DNA of 7,707 nucleotides from Campylobacteraceae bacterium (GTDB lineage: Bacteria > Campylobacterota > Campylobacteria > Campylobacterales > Sulfurovaceae). This document shows positions 1 to 5,684 of the stretch, piece after piece; the first letter of the stretch is position 1; each line of letters starts with the position of its first letter. The position numbers and the translations under genes are program-made. The stretch lies in assembly GCA_026986355.1 (NCBI GenBank), contig JALSOO010000211.1, positions 1 to 7,707 of the forward strand, read 5' to 3'. The notes under the pieces are model-generated. The model ran no database searches. It was not told where the DNA came from and worked only from the letters and a program-made list of their open reading frames with translations.

Positions 1-191
1 TCTTCTAAGGGAGTCATCATCGTACTAAGTACCGTTAAAGCTATCTCTTGCCCTCTATATTTGTCGGCATACATCATACCCTGCTCTTCTAAAAAGTTTG
101 TTAGCTCTTGGGGAGTAAAGTTGGTTACACGCCCTAAAAAAAGGACGGTTTTTCCTTGATTGTTTTTTATTATCTCTTCTATTTTCATCAT
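1..191 (-). CDS. N-terminal part of a protein of unknown function (runs off left edge)
   Basis: An open minus-strand frame begins with two consecutive ATG codons (191-189 and 188-186) and stays open to the window edge, giving about 63 residues. The protein starts MMKIEEIIKNNQGKTVLFLG and continues with a stretch rich in Leu, Glu and Met ending in STMMTPLEE. The segment GKTVLFLGR followed by an EL..FLEEQG helix loosely resembles the start of a BRCT-type fold, but this is only an impression and I do not recognise the family. There is no signal peptide or membrane segment, so it is probably cytoplasmic. No ATG, GTG or TTG lies between the start and the upstream in-frame stop at 231-233, so the start is well constrained. 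No Shine-Dalgarno sequence precedes it, and an extended -10 box lies only about 7 nt upstream, so the mRNA may be leaderless. It diverges from the TRAP gene. Confidence 0.7.
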   Translation of the reverse strand, partial: MMKIEEIIKNNQGKTVLFLGRVTNFTPQELTNFLEEQGMMYADKYRGQEIALTVLSTMMTPLE

Positions 192-197
192 AAAAAG

Positions 198-206
198 ATA
201 ATAGCA
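198..206 (-). promoter_or_regulatory. Extended -10 promoter for the left-edge gene
   Basis: Read on the minus strand this is TGCTATTAT, an extended -10 of the TGn-TATnAT type. Its downstream edge is 7 nt from the first ATG at 191, which puts the expected transcription start at or within a nucleotide or two of the start codon. No convincing -35 is seen, which is usual for sigma-70 promoters of Campylobacterota. Confidence 0.5.
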
Positions 207-238
207 TAAAAGGAGTAAATTTCTCTTATTTTAAATAA

Positions 239-247
239 TGATATAAT
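239..247 (+). promoter_or_regulatory. Extended -10 promoter for the TRAP solute-binding gene
   Basis: The sequence TGATATAAT is a consensus extended -10 lying 28 nt before the ATG at 276. It is followed by a GGAGA ribosome binding site at 262-266, spaced 9 nt from the start codon. The upstream DNA is AT-rich without a clear -35. The same nine bases recur at 1369-1377 before the next gene. Confidence 0.6.
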
Positions 248-275
248 AACAATTTAAAATTGGAGATAATATATT

Positions 276-1376
276 ATGCAACGAAGAGATTTTTTAACTA
301 CCTCTGCACTTGGATTGGGTGCGTTGGGTTTAGGTGGCTGTTATAGAGAAGAGAATCGTACTATTAACGGTAAAGTTAAGGTTCAAAAAAAGGTAACGCT
401 CAAATTGGCTACATCTTGGCCTGCTCATTTTCCTATTATGGGTACAGGGGTTGATAGCTTTGCTAAACGCTGTTTTGAGCTTAGTGGTGGGACATTGGAT
501 ATAAAGGTGTATCCTAAAAATATCTTGGTTCCTGCTATGCAGGTTTTTGATACTGCATCTTTGGGTCAGATAGATGCTTTTCACTCTGGTGTCTACTACT
601 GGAAAGGGAAGAACCCTGCTTTTTCTATCTTTGGTGGTATGCCACTAGGACTTACAAGTGAAGAGATGATTACATGGTTGAAGTTTGGTGGAGGTATGGA
701 GCTTTGGCGTGAACTTTATGGTAAGTTTAATCTCTATCCTCTAGTAGGTGGAAGTACAGGACCTCAAATGGGGGGTTGGTTTAAAAAACCGATAAACTCA
801 TTGGCTGATTTAAAGGGGCTAAAGATGAGAATCCCTGGTCTAGGTGGAGAGGTTATGAAACGATTGGGAGTCAATCCTATACTACTTCCTGCTGGAGAGA
901 TTTTTACAGCATTAGAACGTGGAACGATTGATGCTACTGAGTGGGTAGGACCTGCACTTGATAGCATGATGGGGTTTGATAAAGCTGCTGATTACTACTA
1001 TACAGGGTGGCATGAACCAGGTTCGATACTAGAGATTACTTTTAATAAAAATCGTTGGGAACAGTTAAGCCCAATTCATCAAGCCATTATTACAACAGCT
1101 TGTGAAGAGATGACAGGCACAATGATTCAAGAGTTTAGATATAAAAATGCAAAAGCACTCCAAGAGTTACCTCAAAATGTTAAAATCAGAACCTTTCCAA
1201 AAGATATGATGGATTCTGCCAAAATTGCATTAGAAGAGGTATTGGATATAGAATCAAACAAGAGTAAAGATTTTAAAAAAGTATTGAACTCATATAGAGA
1301 GTTTTCTAAACTAAATAGAAGATGGGATGATATTAGTACTAAGAATTTCTTGGATATAAGACCAAATATGATATAA
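276..1376 (+). CDS. TRAP transporter solute-binding protein, DctP/TakP type, Tat-exported lipoprotein
   Basis: This is a periplasmic binding protein of the TRAP (tripartite ATP-independent periplasmic) transporter family, which captures organic acids such as 2-oxo acids and hands them to a Na+-driven membrane permease. The N-terminus carries a twin-arginine motif (QRRDFL, residues 2-7), a short hydrophobic stretch and a lipobox LGGC with Cys22, so it is probably folded in the cytoplasm, exported by Tat and lipid-anchored. The mature domain contains Q164, the KMRIPG motif with R185, and TEWVGP with E222-W223. From memory of TakP of Rhodobacter sphaeroides, these match its Gln156, Arg177, Glu214 and Trp215 ligand and Na+ residues with a constant offset of 8, which favours a 2-oxo acid or related carboxylate ligand. 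The length of 366 residues is normal for the family. No DctQ or DctM permease gene is in the window, so it is an orphan here. It has its own promoter and a good GGAGA ribosome binding site. The exact substrate is unknown. Confidence 0.9.
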   Translation: MQRRDFLTTSALGLGALGLGGCYREENRTINGKVKVQKKVTLKLATSWPAHFPIMGTGVDSFAKRCFELSGGTLDIKVYPKNILVPAMQVFDTASLGQIDAFHSGVYYWKGKNPAFSIFGGMPLGLTSEEMITWLKFGGGMELWRELYGKFNLYPLVGGSTGPQMGGWFKKPINSLADLKGLKMRIPGLGGEVMKRLGVNPILLPAGEIFTALERGTIDATEWVGPALDSMMGFDKAADYYYTGWHEPGSILEITFNKNRWEQLSPIHQAIITTACEEMTGTMIQEFRYKNAKALQELPQNVKIRTFPKDMMDSAKIALEEVLDIESNKSKDFKKVLNSYREFSKLNRRWDDISTKNFLDIRPNMI

Positions 1377-1377
1377 T
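1369..1377 (+). promoter_or_regulatory. Extended -10 promoter overlapping the end of the TRAP gene
   Basis: TGATATAAT, identical to the nonamer at 239-247, overlaps the last codons and TAA stop of the TRAP gene. It should start transcription near 1383-1386 and drive the beta-barrel gene at 1414. There is no obvious -35. The surrounding sequence is coding, so a chance match is possible, but the full TGnTATAAT consensus 37 nt before a start codon supports real function. Confidence 0.5.
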
Positions 1378-1381
1378 TCAT

Positions 1382-1396
1382 GTTACATAATGTAAC
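1382..1396. promoter_or_regulatory. Perfect 15-nt palindrome, candidate operator
   Basis: GTTACAT-A-ATGTAAC has two perfect 7-bp arms around a single central base. It begins at or just before the transcription start expected from the -10 box at 1372-1377 and ends just before the ribosome binding site at 1400. This position suits a repressor-type operator. As RNA it could form only a 6-bp stem with a 3-nt loop, so a DNA-level role for a dimeric regulator seems more likely. I cannot name the regulator. The half-site GTTAC does not fit the FNR-type TTGAT box. Confidence 0.4.
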
Positions 1397-1413
1397 TGTA
1401 GGAGGTCTCAATT

Positions 1414-1893
1414 ATGAATAGAACAGCTTTAATATTGGCAATTTGGATAACAACAGCTCTAGCTCAATCCCCTTTTTCACAAGGGAAAAAACAGATAGGT
1501 TTTAATTTGGGGAGTAGTAGTAATTTTAATGAGAACTATACAGTCGCAGGTGTAGATGTCAAATATTTTATATTGGATAATCTATCCATAGGTACAGACT
1601 ACAAAGGTTTTTTGGGTGCTTCTCCATCAATCCAACAAGTTACTGTACCTGTAACATACCATGTGCCATTAGAACATACAACATACAAGCCCTATTTAGG
1701 AGCTTTTTTTAATCATACATTTTTGGATAAACCTTATAAGGATTACAATATCTATGGTGGTCGTCTAGGTTTCTCTATTCAAACCTCTATAAACTCATTT
1801 ATGTCTCTAGGTTGGGTTCAAGAGTTTGGAAATAGTGGTACAGATATAAAAAACCAAGGATACCCAGAGGTATCAGCTGGGTTCTCCTTTTAA
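1414..1893 (+). CDS. Small outer-membrane beta-barrel protein (predicted, about 8 strands)
   Basis: The 159-residue product has a Sec signal peptide (Arg3, hydrophobic core 5-14, ALA cleavage motif 15-17, mature start at Q18). The mature part alternates polar and hydrophobic residues in about eight stretches (near 26-33, 44-52, 56-62, 74-83, 92-101, 112-122, 128-138 and 151-159). The chain ends in AGFSF with a terminal Phe, the usual C-terminal signal read by the BAM complex. These features point to a small 8-stranded barrel of the OmpX/OmpW size class in the outer membrane, but no specific family is recognised and the role is unknown. The start is well supported by a strong AGGAGGT at 1400-1406, 7 nt before the ATG. 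It follows the TRAP gene by 37 nt but seems to have its own promoter and a palindromic operator candidate. Its stop codon overlaps that of the convergent methyltransferase gene. Confidence 0.8.
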   Translation: MNRTALILAIWITTALAQSPFSQGKKQIGFNLGSSSNFNENYTVAGVDVKYFILDNLSIGTDYKGFLGASPSIQQVTVPVTYHVPLEHTTYKPYLGAFFNHTFLDKPYKDYNIYGGRLGFSIQTSINSFMSLGWVQEFGNSGTDIKNQGYPEVSAGFSF

Positions 1894-2666
1894 CTCTTTA
1901 GAAATGCTAATAAAGAGGCTGTAACAGCTACATTTAGAGACTCTACACCTCTTCTCATAGGAATATAGATAGAGGTATCAGATAGTTTTTCTACTTCTAT
2001 GCTAACTCCTTTACTCTCATTACCTAAGATAAAAACCGTTCTATCAGAATAGACCTCATCTCTATAATCTCTATTGGCATGTGAAGATAGAGTATATAAC
2101 TTAGAGTTATAAGTTTTAAATTTTTCTAAAGTCTTATATAAGTTTCTACTTTTTATTATAGGTAGTTTAAAAACTGTTCCTACACTAGCTTTGATAACCA
2201 AAGGTGTAATTTGAGCTGAATTTTTAGTAGGAATAATAATAGCATCAATCTCTCCTGCACTACAAGAGCGTATAATCATTCCCAAATTTTGTGGGTTATT
2301 TATACCATCAAGTGCAATAACTCTAAAAGATTTATGTTGTTTCAAAAAGTCATCTTCGCCAAAAGAGTGTTCCAAAACAATATCAAGTGCCACTCCTTGG
2401 TCTTGCTTGGCATTTTTAGAGATGCGAGATAACTCTTTTTTATCGTGATAAGCTATCTCTATCTCTCTACTTTTAGCTATGGCTACCATTCTATCTAGTT
2501 GGGCTACCTTTTTATTGGAAGTAGATAGGTGAAGTTTATATATTTTGATACTATCATCTTCTAAAACTTCTAAAACGGCATTACGACCATAAATAGTTAT
2601 GATTTTATCAAAAAATGACTTTTTGGCTAGATAATCTCTTGAATCTTTTAAGTTTTTAGACTCCAA
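1890..2666 (-). CDS. rlmB: RlmB/TrmH-family SPOUT RNA 2'-O-methyltransferase
   Basis: The enzyme uses S-adenosylmethionine to methylate a ribose 2'-OH in rRNA or tRNA. The closest named relative is RlmB, which modifies G2251 of 23S rRNA in E. coli, but the substrate here is not proven. Residues about 24-95 form the L30e-like substrate-binding domain (IYGRNAVLEVLE, and QGVAL at 90-94). The SPOUT domain follows with all three motifs: motif 1 with N127-L-G and R133, motif 2 LGNESKG (214-220), and motif 3 IPM...ESLNVAV (235-248), which form the trefoil-knot cofactor site. The length of 258 residues is normal. The start is TTG at 2666-2664, directly after the TAG of fabI. A GGAGA at 2681-2677 lies 10 nt upstream, and no in-frame ATG occurs until residue 60, inside the domain, so TTG is the best choice. 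It is probably co-transcribed with fabI. The stop overlaps that of the convergent beta-barrel gene. Confidence 0.9.
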   Translation of the reverse strand: MESKNLKDSRDYLAKKSFFDKIITIYGRNAVLEVLEDDSIKIYKLHLSTSNKKVAQLDRMVAIAKSREIEIAYHDKKELSRISKNAKQDQGVALDIVLEHSFGEDDFLKQHKSFRVIALDGINNPQNLGMIIRSCSAGEIDAIIIPTKNSAQITPLVIKASVGTVFKLPIIKSRNLYKTLEKFKTYNSKLYTLSSHANRDYRDEVYSDRTVFILGNESKGVSIEVEKLSDTSIYIPMRRGVESLNVAVTASLLAFLKS

Positions 2667-3494
2667 CTATTTAGGTTCTCCATTCCATGCAATCACTTGC
2701 TTCCCATCTTCATTAATCTCAACTGCTGGCATTCCCATAATATTAAACCCACCATCAACATAGTGAATCTCTCCTGTTACTCCTGCACTCAAATCAGATA
2801 ATAGATACATTCCAGAGTTTCCAACATCTTTAATTGTTACATTTCTTTTGAGTGGTGAATGAGCAGAATTCCATTTTAACATAAAGCTAAACTCTCCTAT
2901 TCCAGCTGCTGCTAATGTTTTGATAGGTCCTGCACTAATTGCATTTACACGAATACCATCACGTCCTAAATCTTCTGCTAAATATTTAGTTGTCATCTCC
3001 AAAGTCGCTTTGGCTATACCCATTAGATTATAATTTGGTATATACTTCACACCACCATAATAGGTCAATGTCAATACAGATGAGTTATCTGAAAGTATCG
3101 GTTTTAACTCTCGTACTATCTCTATCAGAGAGTAGACTGAAATATCCATAGCAATATCAAAAGCCTCTTTTGAAATATCATAAAAACGTCCTGAAAGTCC
3201 CTCTTTTGGGGCAAATGCGATAGAGTGAACTATAAAATCAATTTGACCCATATCTCTCTCTATTGACTCTTTTAGTGCTTTTATCTCTTCTGGTCTGCTC
3301 ACATCACAAGGATAAAATCTATCTGCACACTCCAACTCCTCTGCTACAGGTGCTAACTTTCTCTCAAATCGTTCATTTAAAAATGTAATAGCTACCTCTG
3401 CACCCTGCTCTTGACACGCTTTGGCTATACCATAAGCGATAGATTTCTTATTTGCAATTCCAAGGATAACTCCTTTTTTGCCTCTCATAATCAT
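2667..3494 (-). CDS. fabI: Enoyl-[acyl-carrier-protein] reductase (NADH), FabI
   Basis: FabI carries out the last step of each fatty acid elongation cycle in the cytoplasm, reducing trans-2-enoyl-ACP with NAD(P)H, and is the target of triclosan. The protein is a short-chain dehydrogenase-fold enzyme of 275 residues, normal for FabI. The divergent nucleotide-binding motif GIANKKSIAYGIA (12-24) is typical of FabI. The catalytic residues are Y145, Y155 and K162 in TYYGG..IPNYNLMGIAK, with the Tyr-x6-Lys spacing. The HSIAFAP motif (90-96) has Ala93 where E. coli has Gly93. Ala at this place also occurs in S. aureus and B. subtilis FabI, so it is not a sign of resistance by itself. The first ATG (3494) is preferred to Met3 because GGAGAG at 3506-3501 is 6 nt away. 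It heads a two-gene unit with rlmB and diverges from the asparaginase-like gene. Confidence 0.96.
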   Translation of the reverse strand: MIMRGKKGVILGIANKKSIAYGIAKACQEQGAEVAITFLNERFERKLAPVAEELECADRFYPCDVSRPEEIKALKESIERDMGQIDFIVHSIAFAPKEGLSGRFYDISKEAFDIAMDISVYSLIEIVRELKPILSDNSSVLTLTYYGGVKYIPNYNLMGIAKATLEMTTKYLAEDLGRDGIRVNAISAGPIKTLAAAGIGEFSFMLKWNSAHSPLKRNVTIKDVGNSGMYLLSDLSAGVTGEIHYVDGGFNIMGMPAVEINEDGKQVIAWNGEPK

Positions 3495-3525
3495 TTGATT
3501 CTCTCCATAGTTTAAAATAGAGCGT

Positions 3526-3534
3526 ATTTTATCA
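3526..3534 (-). promoter_or_regulatory. Extended -10 promoter for fabI-rlmB
   Basis: On the minus strand this reads TGATAAAAT, one base from the extended -10 consensus, 31 nt before the fabI start codon. A weak TTGTAT about 16 nt further upstream could serve as a -35. It lies within the 88-bp divergent gap shared with the asparaginase-like gene. Confidence 0.5.
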
Positions 3535-3543
3535 CGATTGAGA

Positions 3544-3549
3544 TAGAAT
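3544..3549 (+). promoter_or_regulatory. Possible -10 box for the asparaginase-like gene
   Basis: TAGAAT matches five of six -10 consensus bases and lies 33 nt before the ATG at 3583. It has no TG extension and no clear -35, so it is a weak call supported mainly by position in the divergent intergenic gap. The ribosome binding site of the gene is AAAGGA at 3568-3573. Confidence 0.3.
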
Positions 3550-3582
3550 ACAAATTAACTAAACATTAAAGGATTTTTTGAG

Positions 3583-4077
3583 ATGGAAAAAATATTGGTT
3601 ATTAATACAGGTGGTACATTTAATAAAGTCTACAATCCATTAACAGGTAGTTTGGATATAGATAAAAAAGGAAAAGCATTAAAAGAGATAGCCAAACATT
3701 GGATATATGATTTTAGAGTTATCAATATAATTGGCAAAGATAGCCTAGATATGAATGATAGTGATAGAGAAGAGATTCTAAAGACAATTATAGAAAATAG
3801 TGAAAATAGAGTAATAGTAGTTCATGGAACAGATACAATAGATAAAACAGCCAACTATTTAGATAACCTAATATTAGATAAAACCATTGTGTTAACAGGA
3901 GCGATGATTCCCTACTCTATAAATCCTGTGGAGGCAACAGCAAACTTTACGTCAGCCTATGGATACCTCCAAGGAATAAATCAAAAAGGAGTTCATATTG
4001 CTATGAATGGGAGAATGGGAAATCATAAAAGAGTAACCAAAAACAAAGAAAAAGGCTATTTTGAAAAGACAAAATAA
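3583..4077 (+). CDS. Single-domain asparaginase-like protein
   Basis: The 164 residues correspond to the N-terminal catalytic domain of L-asparaginase/glutaminase enzymes, which hydrolyse Asn to Asp and ammonia. The TGGT motif (9-12) supplies the nucleophile T12. DSLDMND (53-59) aligns with the substrate-binding GSQDMND of E. coli AnsB and places S54 on its Ser58. HGTDT (81-85) supplies T83 and D84, LTGAMIPYS is at 104-112, and VTK at 151-153 places K153 on the catalytic Lys162 of AnsB. Y17 may stand for the mobile-loop Tyr. The protein stops a few residues after this Lys, so the C-terminal domain (about half of the usual 330 residues), which completes the active site across the dimer, is absent. 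No remnant of it is seen downstream, so this looks like a naturally short family member rather than a fresh truncation. There is no signal peptide, so it is cytoplasmic. The ribosome binding site AAAGGA is 9 nt upstream. Whether it has asparaginase activity is uncertain. Confidence 0.85.
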   Translation: MEKILVINTGGTFNKVYNPLTGSLDIDKKGKALKEIAKHWIYDFRVINIIGKDSLDMNDSDREEILKTIIENSENRVIVVHGTDTIDKTANYLDNLILDKTIVLTGAMIPYSINPVEATANFTSAYGYLQGINQKGVHIAMNGRMGNHKRVTKNKEKGYFEKTK

Positions 4078-4097
4078 ATACTCTTTTACGATTATGT

Positions 4098-4223
4098 TCA
4101 ACGACATATTAAAAATGTATAACTAATATGTAACGCCCTAAATTTGGGTTAGACAAGAGCATAAGCTCTTATACTAATTCAGGAAATAGGGGAGAGTTTA
4201 GAACGCCACCTATATGTCGTTGA
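4098..4223. repeat. 126-nt element bounded by a perfect 12-bp inverted repeat (MITE-like or structured RNA)
   Basis: The ends TCAACGACATAT (4098-4109) and ATATGTCGTTGA (4212-4223) are exact reverse complements. Inside lie a 6-bp hairpin AAGAGC-ATAA-GCTCTT (4155-4170), an imperfect hairpin CTAATTCAGGAAATAG (4174-4189), and a possible 8-bp pairing with two G-U pairs between 4138-4145 and 4194-4201 that would enclose both. AACGCC occurs twice in direct orientation (4132-4137 and 4202-4207), near each end. It contains no coding capacity and is visibly less AT-rich than the DNA that follows it. The form fits a small non-autonomous transposable element (terminal inverted repeats around a non-coding core) or a structured RNA closed by a terminal stem. 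A TA dinucleotide stands just outside both ends (4093-4094 and 4226-4227), but no longer target duplication is seen. I do not recognise a known RNA or IS family. Confidence 0.55.
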
Positions 4224-4394
4224 GATACAATTATAATAGAAGTTAACTTAAATAAACATTAAAAATACAGAAATAAACAAAAAAAATGCAAATTTCTTTA
4301 AATTCATTAAAATTTTTAAACCGAATGGATTAATTTTTTAATTTTTTACCATATAAAGCTATCTTTGATTCTCTCAAAAACAGATATTTTTAGA

Positions 4395-4400
4395 TATAAT
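4395..4400 (+). promoter_or_regulatory. -10 box for the trpB-aminopeptidase operon
   Basis: A perfect TATAAT lies 30 nt before the trpB start codon, preceded by T-rich DNA and no good -35. The ribosome binding region of trpB is weak (AGAAGAGAAAAAG just before the ATG). No trp leader peptide with Trp codons or attenuator-like hairpin is visible between the promoter and trpB. Confidence 0.55.
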
Positions 4401-4430
4401 CCACTCAATTCACTATAGAAGAGAAAAAGA

Positions 4431-5672
4431 ATGATAAACAATACAATATATATCCCTACACCAAGTCCACATGACCCTGATGAGAATGGTCACTTTGGTA
4501 AAAAAGAGGATAAACATAGATATGGTGGACGTTTTGTTCCTGAAACACTTATGCCTGTTTTAGAACAGCTACGTTTAGATTATGAATCTGTACGATTTGA
4601 TAAGGATTTTTGGTCAGAAGTAGACTACTATTATAAAAACTATGTAGGTCGCCCCTCTTCTCTCTATTTTGCAGAGAACCTCTCCAAAGAGCTAAATGCC
4701 AAAATATATCTAAAGAGAGAAGATTTAAACCATACAGGAGCACACAAGATTAACCACTGTGTAGCACAAGCAATTTTAGCAAAACGTTTAGGTAAAAAAA
4801 AGGTCATTGCAGAAACGGGTGCAGGTCAACATGGCGTAGCTACAGCTACAGTAGCTTCACTCTTTGGACTAGAGTGTGAGATATTTATGGGTGCAAAAGA
4901 TGTTAAACGTCAAGAACTAAATGTATTTAGAATGAAACTACTTGGTGCAAAAGTTCATGCTGTTGAGTCAGGAAGTAAAAGCCTAAAAGATGCTATGAAT
5001 GATGCTATTCGTCACTGGGTAACAAATGCTCGTGATACTTACTATATTATAGGAACAGTCGCTGGTCCACACCCCTACCCTATGATGATAAGAGATATTC
5101 AATCTATTATAGGTTGGGAAGCTAAAGCTCAATTAAATAGTGTTGAGGGATGTTTACCCGATAAAGTTATAGCCTGTATTGGTGGAGGTTCTAATGCTCT
5201 TGGTATATTTAATCACTTTTTAGCAGATAAATCTGTAGAGTGTATCGGAATAGAAGCAGGTGGATTAGGTTTGGACTCTAAACATGGCTGTTCACTAGAA
5301 AAAGGAAGCCCAGGTGTGCTACACGGTCAATGCTCCTATCTACTTCAAGATGAAGATGGACAGATTCAAGAAGCTCACTCTATATCTGCTGGACTTGATT
5401 ACCCAGGTATTGGACCTGAACATGCCTATTTTAAGGATAATAATATCGTAACCTATAACCATATTACAGATGATGAAGCGATAGATGCCTTTGTGTGGCT
5501 ATCACAAGCAGAGGGGATTATCCCTGCTTTTGAATCTTCTCATGCCATTGCCTATCTCAAAAAGATGAAAAGAGAAGATATTGAGGGTAAAACCATTCTA
5601 ATAAACCTCTCTGGTCGTGGAGATAAAGATATGATACAAGCACAAGATATTTTAGAAGAACAATTTAAATAA
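4431..5672 (+). CDS. trpB: Tryptophan synthase beta chain
   Basis: TrpB condenses indole, normally channelled from TrpA, with L-serine to make L-tryptophan using pyridoxal phosphate (PLP) in the cytoplasm. All diagnostic motifs are present: YGGRFVPE (31-38), KREDLNHTGAHKINH with the PLP-binding Lys106, ETGAGQHG with the catalytic Glu128, the phosphate-binding loop GGGSNALG (251-258), GIGPEHAY (326-333), SSHAIAY (369-375), and SGRGDKD with Ser395, which contacts the pyridine nitrogen. These mark the classical TrpB1 type that works with TrpA. The protein has 413 residues, slightly longer than the roughly 397 of enteric TrpB because of a polar N-terminal extension. No trpA or other trp gene is adjacent, so the pathway genes are dispersed at least in part. 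The aminopeptidase gene follows after 12 nt and is probably co-transcribed. The upstream 353-bp gap makes trpB the first gene of the unit. Confidence 0.97.
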   Translation: MINNTIYIPTPSPHDPDENGHFGKKEDKHRYGGRFVPETLMPVLEQLRLDYESVRFDKDFWSEVDYYYKNYVGRPSSLYFAENLSKELNAKIYLKREDLNHTGAHKINHCVAQAILAKRLGKKKVIAETGAGQHGVATATVASLFGLECEIFMGAKDVKRQELNVFRMKLLGAKVHAVESGSKSLKDAMNDAIRHWVTNARDTYYIIGTVAGPHPYPMMIRDIQSIIGWEAKAQLNSVEGCLPDKVIACIGGGSNALGIFNHFLADKSVECIGIEAGGLGLDSKHGCSLEKGSPGVLHGQCSYLLQDEDGQIQEAHSISAGLDYPGIGPEHAYFKDNNIVTYNHITDDEAIDAFVWLSQAEGIIPAFESSHAIAYLKKMKREDIEGKTILINLSGRGDKDMIQAQDILEEQFK

Positions 5673-5684
5673 GGAAAAAAATAG

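Larger units (their letters stand above)
4078..4430. other. 353-bp non-coding region between the asparaginase-like gene and trpB
   Basis: No convincing open reading frame is present. The left part holds the 126-nt inverted-repeat-bounded element (4098-4223). The right part (4224-4430) is very AT-rich, with poly-A and poly-T tracts and a tandem TTAATTTT at 4330-4345. It contains a -10-like TATAAT at 4232-4237 and the likely trpB promoter at 4395-4400. No clear intrinsic terminator for the asparaginase-like gene was found, unless the element serves as one. Confidence 0.7.

Noticed and set aside
330..584. Minus-strand ORF of 84 codons inside the TRAP gene
   Set aside because: It lies wholly opposite a clearly coding gene and shows no recognisable protein features. 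The same applies to the ORFs at 764-967, 1172-1411 and 4549-4743.
2667..3494. Ala at the FabI position equal to E. coli Gly93 as a triclosan resistance change
   Set aside because: Ala is the normal residue at this place in several susceptible FabI proteins, so it carries no resistance meaning.
4148..4154. GTTAGAC matching the integron attC core GTTRRRY
   Set aside because: No matching RYYYAAC partner with attC spacing was found in either orientation, and no integrase or cassette array is present.
4081..4223. IS200/IS605-type end, suggested by TTTAC at 4085-4089 and the small hairpins
   Set aside because: No right-end cleavage tetranucleotide in a fitting place and no tnpA or tnpB remnant. 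The perfect terminal inverted repeat is also unlike that family, so it is kept only as an unclassified element.
4286..4333. Short ORF of 15 codons upstream of trpB as a possible trp leader peptide
   Set aside because: It has no Trp codons and no ribosome binding site, lies before the likely trpB promoter, and no attenuator hairpin with a U-tract follows it.
4078..4430. Missing C-terminal asparaginase domain displaced by insertion of the 126-nt element
   Set aside because: No sequence resembling the C-terminal domain is seen on the far side of the element, and the gene already ends with a clean stop 20 nt before it.
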